From positions 1 to 33,036 of the forward strand of contig JAEEGO010000039.1 in assembly GCA_016280355.1 (NCBI GenBank): a stretch of DNA of 33,036 nt. Direction: 5' to 3'. Below are positions 26,522 to 33,036 of this stretch, one piece after another. The stretch comes from Lachnospiraceae bacterium. Its GTDB lineage: Bacteria > Bacillota > Clostridia > Lachnospirales > Lachnospiraceae. The notes below the pieces were generated by a model, which saw nothing but the letters and a program-made list of their open reading frames with translations, made no database searches and had not been told where the DNA came from. Position numbers and translations under genes: made by a program. Each line of letters begins with the position of its first letter. Positions within the stretch are counted from its first letter, which is position 1.

Positions 26522-26869
26522 ATGGGTATTTTATTGAGCGCAGGCGGCGCGATGGGCGGCAGTACTGGAAGCATGGTCGTTACCGTGGTGTATATAGTTG
26601 CGATCATCGCATTTCTTTATTTCATAATGATAAGACCTCAGAAGAAGGAGCAGGGCAGGGTGAAGGATATGCTGTCATCTCTTGAGGTCGGTGATACAGT
26701 CTGCACTACCAGCGGTTTCTACGGCATCATCATAGATATCCCCGATGAGTCTACGGTTGTGGTTGAGTTCGGTAACAACAAGAACTGCCGAATTTCCATG
26801 AAGAAGGAAGCCATAGCACAGGTGGAAAAGCCTGAAGAGCCTGCAGAAACAGACAGTAAGAAGAAGTAA
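26522..26869 (+). CDS. yajC: Preprotein translocase subunit YajC
   Basis: Single TM followed by FIMIRPQKKEQGRVKDMLSSLEVGDTVCTTSGFYGIIIDI. Confidence 0.94.
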   Translation: MGILLSAGGAMGGSTGSMVVTVVYIVAIIAFLYFIMIRPQKKEQGRVKDMLSSLEVGDTVCTTSGFYGIIIDIPDESTVVVEFGNNKNCRISMKKEAIAQVEKPEEPAETDSKKK

Positions 26870-26884
26870 AAACTCAGAACATGA

Positions 26885-26939
26885 TCAGACCGTCTTATCT
26901 GCAGGGAAAGCAAGGCTTACTGCAGATGTTGCGGTCTGA
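26885..26939 (+). promoter_or_regulatory. Nested stem-loop in the yajC-leuB gap (terminator-like or leader structure)
   Basis: TCAGACCG (26885-26892)/CGGTCTGA (26932-26939), TCTGCAG/CTGCAGA (26898-26904/26920-26926), AAGC/GCTT inside; no clear U-tract. Confidence 0.55.
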
Positions 26940-26962
26940 ACTTATATTCATTAGGAGATATT

Positions 26963-28045
26963 ATGGATTACAATATAGGCGTGATAAGAGGAGACGGCAT
27001 AGGACCGGAGATCGTCGGTGAGGCGGTCAAGGTACTCGATGCCGTTTCGTCAAAGTATGGATTCGGACTGAAGTATACCGAGATAGATATGGGCGGCTGC
27101 TCCATAGACAAGCACGGGGTACCGCTGACTGATGAAGCGATAGCTGCGGCGAAGGCTTCGGATGCTGTACTCATGGGCTCGATAGGCGGAGATGCGAAGA
27201 CGTCGCCATGGTATAAGCTGGAACCGTCGAAGAGACCCGAAGCAGGACTTCTCGGTATCAGAAAGGCACTGAATCTTTTTGCAAATCTTAGACCCTCGAC
27301 TCTTTACAAAGAGCTCAAGGCGGCATGTCCGCTTTCGGAAGCTACGGCTGACAAAGGGTTTGATATTATGATGGTACGCGAGCTCACCGGAGGACTCTAT
27401 TTCGGAGAAAGATATACCAAGGAGATAGACGGCCTGCAGACTGCAGTCGATACGCTGTCATACAACGAGAGCGAGATCAGAAGGGCAGCAGTGAAGGCTT
27501 TTGATATTGCAGGGAAAAGGGATAAGAAGGTCACGCTCGTTGACAAGGCAAATGTGCTGGACTCATCGAGACTCTGGAGGAGTGTGACACAGGAAGTGGC
27601 AAAGGACTATCCGGATGTGACTTTCGAGACTATGCTCGTAGATAACTGTGCGATGCAGCTTGTGAAGGATCCTTCGCAGTTTGACGTAGTGCTCACCGAG
27701 AACATGTTCGGAGACATACTCTCGGATGAGGCTGCTATGATCACGGGTTCCATAGGTATGCTTCCCAGCGCATCACTCAATGACACGAAGTTCGGACTGT
27801 ATGAGCCTTCAGGCGGATCGGCTCCCGACATTGCAGGACAGAACATCGCCAATCCTATAGCAACAATACTATCTGCAGCGATGATGCTGCGCTACAGTCT
27901 GGATCAGGACAAGGCAGCAGATGCGATCGGGGAGGCGGTAAAGCGTACGCTTGCTGACGGAGTGCGGACACGCGACATCATGTCCGAAGGATGTGAGTGC
28001 GTATCCACATCAGGCATGGGAGACGCGATAGTAGAAAGACTCTAG
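26963..28045 (+). CDS. leuB: 3-isopropylmalate dehydrogenase
   Basis: GVIRGDGIGPEIVGEAVKVLDAV, LLGIRKALNLFANLRP, VRELTGGLYFGER, TENMFGDILSDEAAMITGSIGMLPSASL, YEPSGGSAPDIAGQNIANP. Confidence 0.97.
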   Translation: MDYNIGVIRGDGIGPEIVGEAVKVLDAVSSKYGFGLKYTEIDMGGCSIDKHGVPLTDEAIAAAKASDAVLMGSIGGDAKTSPWYKLEPSKRPEAGLLGIRKALNLFANLRPSTLYKELKAACPLSEATADKGFDIMMVRELTGGLYFGERYTKEIDGLQTAVDTLSYNESEIRRAAVKAFDIAGKRDKKVTLVDKANVLDSSRLWRSVTQEVAKDYPDVTFETMLVDNCAMQLVKDPSQFDVVLTENMFGDILSDEAAMITGSIGMLPSASLNDTKFGLYEPSGGSAPDIAGQNIANPIATILSAAMMLRYSLDQDKAADAIGEAVKRTLADGVRTRDIMSEGCECVSTSGMGDAIVERL

Positions 28046-28094
28046 TTTATTATTAAGATACGGCGTCAGGTCTGCTGCGTATTTTTTCGAGCAA

Positions 28095-28354
28095 CCGCCA
28101 GCGCACATCTGAGCTAATCGTCACGCGTTACTAACTTCAAAGAAAATGTCGATAAATCTCCATTTTCATTTCAGTAAGTAACAGCGGACGCTGGCGGAAC
28201 GTCCAGTGGACGTTTCGCGGGTGCGGTTTGATGGGCTATGCACATCAGCACCCCGGGACCCCGGTGCCAGACACGCATGGCGTGTCTATGCGGCACTCAA
28301 AATATGCCAAAGGGCATATTTTGCTCCGAAAAAACACATCCGCAGCCCATCCGC
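28095..28354. other. Structured intergenic region (nested palindromes and multiple hairpins) upstream of ilvD
   Basis: CCGCCAGCG/CGCTGGCGG, GTTACT/AGTAAC, GAAAATG/CATTTTC; AGACACGC-ATG-GCGTGTCT; AAAATATGCC-AAAG-GGCATATTTT; GATGGGCT/AGCCCATC closing helix. Confidence 0.75.
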
Positions 28355-28423
28355 CTCACATAGCGTGCATAATATACAGCGTGATGGAATATAGATAATT
28401 ATATAATGAGAGGAGATATGTAG

Positions 28424-30085
28424 ATGTTAAGTGACAACGTGAAACTGGGAGATGAGCACGCCCCACACAGGAGCCTGTTCAACGCACTGGGCTTTACCGG
28501 TGACGAGATGAAGAAGCCCATGATCGGTATCGTAAGCTCATACAACGAGATAGTCCCCGGTCATATGAACATAGACAAGATAGTCGAAGCAGTAAGGCTC
28601 GGCGTGGCAGAAGCAGGCGGCATGCCCGTAGTATTTCCGGCTATAGCAGTATGCGACGGAATAGCAATGGGACACATCGGCATGAAATACTCACTCGTGA
28701 CGCGCGACCTCATAGCAGACTCCACAGAGTGCATGGCAAGAGCCCATCAGTTTGACGCCCTCGTCATGGTACCCAACTGCGACAAGAACGTTCCCGGACT
28801 TCTCATGGCAGCAGCGAGGGTAAATGTCCCGACAGTATTCGTATCCGGCGGCCCGATGCTCGCAGGACACGTACACGGCAAGAAGACATCACTTTCCTCA
28901 ATGTTCGAGGCAGTCGGTGCAAAGAAAGCCGGAAAGATAGACGAAGAAGAGCTCCGCTACTATGACGAGCATACCTGCCCTACCTGCGGCTCATGCTCCG
29001 GCATGTACACGGCAAACTCCATGAACTGCCTCACCGAGGCAATAGGCATGGGACTTCGCGGCAACGGTACGATACCGGCTGTATACTCCGCGAGACTTAG
29101 ACTTGCCAAGATGGCAGGCTACGCCGTGATGGATATGTTAAAGAAGAACATCAGGCCCAGAGACATCATGACAAAGGAAGCCTTCATGAACGCCCTTGCC
29201 GTGGATATGGCTCTCGGATGCTCCACCAATACCATGCTGCATCTGCCGGCTATAGCCCATGAAGCAGGCGTGGAGCTTGATATGCAGATAGCAAACGAAG
29301 TATCCGACAGGACACCGAACCTCTGCCACCTCGCACCCGCAGGACATACCTATATGGAAGATCTGAACGAAGCAGGCGGCGTCTATGCAGTAATGAACGA
29401 GCTGTCAAAGAAAAACCTGCTCAACCTCGACTGCATGACAGTTACGGGACATACGGTGGGAGAGAATATAAAAGACGTAAAGAACAGAGATACCGAAGTG
29501 ATACGTCCCATAGACGATCCCTTCATGAAGGAAGGCGGCATAGCTGTCCTCAAAGGAAATATTGCACCAGATACCGGAGTGGTGAAGCGCTCCGCAGTGG
29601 TGCCTGAGATGATGGTACACGAAGGACCGGCAAGAGTATTTGACTGCGAAGAAGATGCGATCAAGGCAATCTACGGAGGAGAGATCCATCCCGGAGATGT
29701 GGTAGTTATAAGATACGAGGGACCCAAAGGCGGACCGGGTATGAGAGAAATGCTCAACCCCACATCAGCCATTGCAGGTATGGGACTCGGAGAGTCGGTT
29801 GCTCTTATTACCGACGGCAGATTCTCGGGTGCTTCAAGAGGTGCTTCCATAGGACACGTATCACCTGAGGCAGCAGTGGGCGGCCCCATCGCGCTTATCG
29901 AAGAAGGCGACATCATCAAGGTGGATATACCGAACAACGCACTGAACGTGGATGTATCGGATGAGGTCCTGGCTGAGAGAAAGAAGAACTGGAAGCCCAG
30001 AGAGCCCAAGGTAAAGGATGGCTATCTTGCACGCTACGAGAAGATGGTAACAAGCGGCAACCGCGGAGCGGTGCTTGAGATCTGA
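28424..30085 (+). CDS. ilvD: Dihydroxy-acid dehydratase
   Basis: [86 protein letters not shown]. Confidence 0.98.
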   Translation: MLSDNVKLGDEHAPHRSLFNALGFTGDEMKKPMIGIVSSYNEIVPGHMNIDKIVEAVRLGVAEAGGMPVVFPAIAVCDGIAMGHIGMKYSLVTRDLIADSTECMARAHQFDALVMVPNCDKNVPGLLMAAARVNVPTVFVSGGPMLAGHVHGKKTSLSSMFEAVGAKKAGKIDEEELRYYDEHTCPTCGSCSGMYTANSMNCLTEAIGMGLRGNGTIPAVYSARLRLAKMAGYAVMDMLKKNIRPRDIMTKEAFMNALAVDMALGCSTNTMLHLPAIAHEAGVELDMQIANEVSDRTPNLCHLAPAGHTYMEDLNEAGGVYAVMNELSKKNLLNLDCMTVTGHTVGENIKDVKNRDTEVIRPIDDPFMKEGGIAVLKGNIAPDTGVVKRSAVVPEMMVHEGPARVFDCEEDAIKAIYGGEIHPGDVVVIRYEGPKGGPGMREMLNPTSAIAGMGLGESVALITDGRFSGASRGASIGHVSPEAAVGGPIALIEEGDIIKVDIPNNALNVDVSDEVLAERKKNWKPREPKVKDGYLARYEKMVTSGNRGAVLEI

Positions 30086-30110
30086 GCGTTATAAATTGGA
30101 GGAAGAATAA

Positions 30111-31793
30111 ATGGAATTGACTGGTTCCCAGATAGTAGTAGAGGTTCTTAAAGAAGAGGGGGTGGATACCGTCTTCGGATATCCCGGAGGCACCATCCTG
30201 AATATATACGACGAGCTCTATAAGCACAGAGATGAGATACACCATGTGCTGACAAGCCACGAGCAGGGCGCAAGCCACGCAGCTGACGGATATGCAAGAA
30301 GCACGGGCAAGGTCGGAGTATGTATGGCAACGTCCGGTCCCGGTGCCACAAACATCGTCACAGGTATAGCAACGGCATATATGGACTCTGTACCTCTGGT
30401 GGCCATCACCGCAAATGTCGGCATCAGCCTGCTCGGCAAAGATACCTTCCAGGAGGTTGATATAGTTGGCATCACAATGCCCATCACAAAGCACGGCTTC
30501 ATAGTAAAGGACGTGACAAAGCTTGCAGATACATTAAGACGGGCTTTCAAAATAGCGCGCTCCGGAAGGCCCGGTCCTGTGGTAGTGGATATCACAAAGA
30601 ACGCCACGGCCGAGACATGCGAATTCACTTCGAAGAAGCCGGAGATACCCGAGAGGAAGAAGTTCGACCGCTACACCAAAGAAGACCTGAAGGCTGTGGC
30701 AAAGATCATAAACAAGAGCAAGAAACCCTTCATCTATGTAGGCGGAGGTGCGGTGATATCAGGTGCTGCAGAAGAAGTGAAGCAGCTGGCAGAAAAGATA
30801 GATTCTCCCGTATGTGATTCACTGATGGGCAAGGGAGCAGTATCTGCTGACAATCCCTACTACACCGGCATGATAGGAATGCACGGTACCAAGGCGTCGG
30901 ATAAGGGAGTCGCAGAGTGCGACATGTTGCTTGCACTTGGAGCGAGGTTCTCAGACAGAGTGGTCGGCAATGCCAAGGCTTTTGCAAGCAAGGCAAAGAT
31001 AGTCCATATAGATATAGATGATGCCGAGATAAATAAGAACATCCCTACGGATGCGCATATAGTCGGAGATATGAAGGATGTGCTTACAGACCTCCTGCCG
31101 CTTCTTGACAAGGCGGATCACAAAGAATGGATGGATCACATCGCAGGATATAAGAAAGACTATCCGCTGACATATCCTCAGGATAAGCTTACATGCCAGT
31201 ATTTCCTTGAAAGGCTTGATGCCCTCACCGGATCGGATGCCATTGTATCCACGGATGTCGGACAGCATCAGATGTGGACCGCACAGTTCTACAAGTTCAG
31301 AAAGCCGAGACAGCTCCTGACTTCCGGAGGACTCGGTACGATGGGCTACGGCCTCGGAGCCTGCATAGGTGCGAAATTCGGCAATCCCGACAGGACCTGT
31401 GTGAACATAGCCGGAGACGGATGCTTCCGTATGAACCTGAACGAGCTGATGACAGCTGCAAGGAACAGACTTCCCATCATAGAAGTCGTGATAGACAACA
31501 GAGTGCTCGGCATGGTACGTCAGTGGCAGACACTTTTCTATGACAAGAGGTACTCCAATACCGTGCTCGAGGATGAGACTGACTACTGCAAGGTAGCTGA
31601 AGCAATGGGCTGCAAGGCTTACAGGATAACGAAGAAGGAAGAGGCAGATGAGGTGATAAAGAAGGCACTTGCATCGGATGTGCCGGTCCTCATCGATGTC
31701 GTGATCAACGAAGACGACAAGGTATTCCCGATGGTTGCTCCGGGCGGAGCCATAGCCGATGCCTTCGATGAAGCGGATCTTAATAATAAATGA
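30111..31793 (+). CDS. ilvB: Acetolactate synthase large subunit
   Basis: MELTGSQIVVEVLKEEGVDTVFGYPGGTILNIYDEL, HEQGASHAADGYARSTGKVGVCMATSGPGATN, LGTMGYGLGACIGAKFG, ThDP motif GDGCFRMNLNEL. Confidence 0.96.
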   Translation: MELTGSQIVVEVLKEEGVDTVFGYPGGTILNIYDELYKHRDEIHHVLTSHEQGASHAADGYARSTGKVGVCMATSGPGATNIVTGIATAYMDSVPLVAITANVGISLLGKDTFQEVDIVGITMPITKHGFIVKDVTKLADTLRRAFKIARSGRPGPVVVDITKNATAETCEFTSKKPEIPERKKFDRYTKEDLKAVAKIINKSKKPFIYVGGGAVISGAAEEVKQLAEKIDSPVCDSLMGKGAVSADNPYYTGMIGMHGTKASDKGVAECDMLLALGARFSDRVVGNAKAFASKAKIVHIDIDDAEINKNIPTDAHIVGDMKDVLTDLLPLLDKADHKEWMDHIAGYKKDYPLTYPQDKLTCQYFLERLDALTGSDAIVSTDVGQHQMWTAQFYKFRKPRQLLTSGGLGTMGYGLGACIGAKFGNPDRTCVNIAGDGCFRMNLNELMTAARNRLPIIEVVIDNRVLGMVRQWQTLFYDKRYSNTVLEDETDYCKVAEAMGCKAYRITKKEEADEVIKKALASDVPVLIDVVINEDDKVFPMVAPGGAIADAFDEADLNNK

Positions 31794-32635
31794 GTATCCA
31801 GGAATTATATGAAGACAATATAAATGAATACCTTGATGTGGTGGGCACGGATATAGCGGAAGATATGTCACGTATGTATTTCCGCGGGATCGCCTGCCAT
31901 GACGATCTTGATGACACTCTGAAGGCGGCACTTATATGGGAGCTGAAATCAGTCGAAAAGCCGGAGGATACAGAGTCGGAGATCGTCTGTGTCTTTCAGG
32001 AGGATTCAGAGGGCCTGATAGCTGCTCTTGAAGAATACAGCAAAAGGATCGGTGATGATAAAGTAGCCAGATCCTTTTTCGAACTTTCCGATATAGACGA
32101 AACAAGAGAGATAGTGTTTGCTGACAGCGGCTTTGATATGTCGACGGCAGAGAGCAGGGAGATAAAGATACCTCTTGGTAAACTGAGGACTTTATCGATG
32201 CTTAAGGATAAAGTGCCGAAGTATATCAAAAGTCTTTCCGAGATCGATAATGACCAGTTTAATCAGGGCATGATAAGGATCATGTTCAACAAAAACGTAG
32301 GTGCTCTGGATGATATGTGTTATCTGTCAAAGGAATGGTATGATCAGGAGACTTCATCCTGCGTTATAACCGATGGCAAGGTCAACGGCTTTTTCCTGGT
32401 ACACAGATATCCCTCCGGGATACTGGTGCCGGTCCTTTTATATGCAGCCGGACCGTACAGCAAGTATGACCTGCTGTATATGATGAGACATTCCATCAAT
32501 TCCGCTCTTGCTGCCTATCCTGATGATACCATGGTAAGTATACGCAGAAGAAACGATAAGGTGAGAGCACTTGCAACAAAGCTTTTCCCTGATGAAAAGG
32601 GCAGCACCGTCATATCGGGACAACGTATTGAATAA
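31790..32635 (+). CDS. Uncharacterised protein, ATGA overlap with ilvB (possible GNAT-like fold)
   Basis: Complete 281-aa ORF with 4-nt overlap. C-terminal VNGFFLVHRYPSGILVPVLLYAAG...ALAAYPDDTMVSIRRRNDKVRALATKLFPDEK is vaguely acetyltransferase-like; no family assigned. Confidence 0.75.
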   Translation: MSIQELYEDNINEYLDVVGTDIAEDMSRMYFRGIACHDDLDDTLKAALIWELKSVEKPEDTESEIVCVFQEDSEGLIAALEEYSKRIGDDKVARSFFELSDIDETREIVFADSGFDMSTAESREIKIPLGKLRTLSMLKDKVPKYIKSLSEIDNDQFNQGMIRIMFNKNVGALDDMCYLSKEWYDQETSSCVITDGKVNGFFLVHRYPSGILVPVLLYAAGPYSKYDLLYMMRHSINSALAAYPDDTMVSIRRRNDKVRALATKLFPDEKGSTVISGQRIE

Positions 32636-32659
32636 ACAGGATCAAAGGAAAACAGATTT

Positions 32660-33036
32660 ATGAACTGGGAACCTCTTTTTATATCTGATGTGATCTTGGA
32701 TACGATCGCATTGGTGATCATAATAGTACTGGCGATAAATACGATCCATGACATGCATATCACAGAGATCAGGATGTTCTTTGGTATGTGTGTCTCTACC
32801 GTGTTCCTTGCTTTATGGGATTCGGCAAAGTATATCTATTTTATGGTGCCGACCCATCAGACCTGGCTGGAAGATGTATATATCACGCTTACCAACCCTC
32901 TGACGGCCATAGTGTCTCTTGTCATAGTCGTACAGTGGCTCCTGTTTGTAGAGTATTCCCTTCATCAGAGTAAGGATCTGATCAGGCGCAGATTCACGCG
33001 AGTACTGATACCCTTTTTCATATCGACTGCAGTTGA
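32660..33036 (+). CDS. Multi-TM membrane protein, 3' truncated by the window end
   Basis: Open frame from ATG at 32660: MNWEPLFISDVILDTIALVIIIVLAINTIHDMHITEIRMFFGMCVSTVFLALWDSAKYIYF...; resembles N-terminal membrane sensor regions, but the C-terminal domain is not visible. Confidence 0.6.
   Translation, partial: MNWEPLFISDVILDTIALVIIIVLAINTIHDMHITEIRMFFGMCVSTVFLALWDSAKYIYFMVPTHQTWLEDVYITLTNPLTAIVSLVIVVQWLLFVEYSLHQSKDLIRRRFTRVLIPFFISTAV

Noticed and set aside
28206-28394. 62-aa plus-strand ORF upstream of ilvD
   Set aside because: Covers the multi-hairpin region; no RBS, composition inconsistent with neighbouring genes.
28046-28423. T-box leader for the ilv genes
   Set aside because: No AGGGTGGNACCGCG-like T-box sequence and no terminator/antiterminator with a U-tract were found.
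30951-31931. 326-aa minus-strand ORF opposite ilvB
   Set aside because: It lies antisense to a clearly coding ilvB with strong motifs; the composition is atypical (Cys/His/Arg-rich, no recognisable domain), and it is explained by codon bias of the coding strand.

Overview
The window is about 33 kb of Gram-positive, Clostridia/Lachnospiraceae-like chromosome. The taxon is inferred from gene content and protein style only. Most of it is housekeeping and biosynthetic genes on the + strand: rpoD (5' truncated)-trmK-Nif3-TGS/uridine kinase; a FecR-domain surface protein; a PDDEXK/Rpn-type protein; a minus-strand hybrid histidine kinase; RNase P RNA; proA; pyrB-pyrI; a secreted Ala-rich 29-aa-repeat protein; a DUF815-like ATPase-ppx/gppA-ppk-galT operon; a GHL10-like hydrolase; cdd; a VanY-like peptidase-tgt; DUF4234- and DUF2752-like membrane proteins; yajC; leuB; ilvD; ilvB; an uncharacterised gene overlapping ilvB; and a truncated membrane-protein gene. 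The parts most worth a second look are: (1) a secreted protein made of eight exactly 29-residue modules in an ordered two-type arrangement; (2) a roughly 240-bp near-full-length imperfect palindrome at 6205-6448, inside a possible TIR-bounded element next to a PDDEXK/Rpn gene whose C-terminus has nine 21-bp heptad repeats; (3) a second structured intergenic region upstream of ilvD (28095-28354) that shares the GTTACTAA/TTAGTAAC-type arm architecture and has mutually exclusive pairings; (4) a smaller structured leader before the DUF815-like gene; (5) an unknown gene in the position where ilvN might be expected. No CRISPR array or tRNA gene was recognised. All calls come from reading the sequence; no searches or folding were run.
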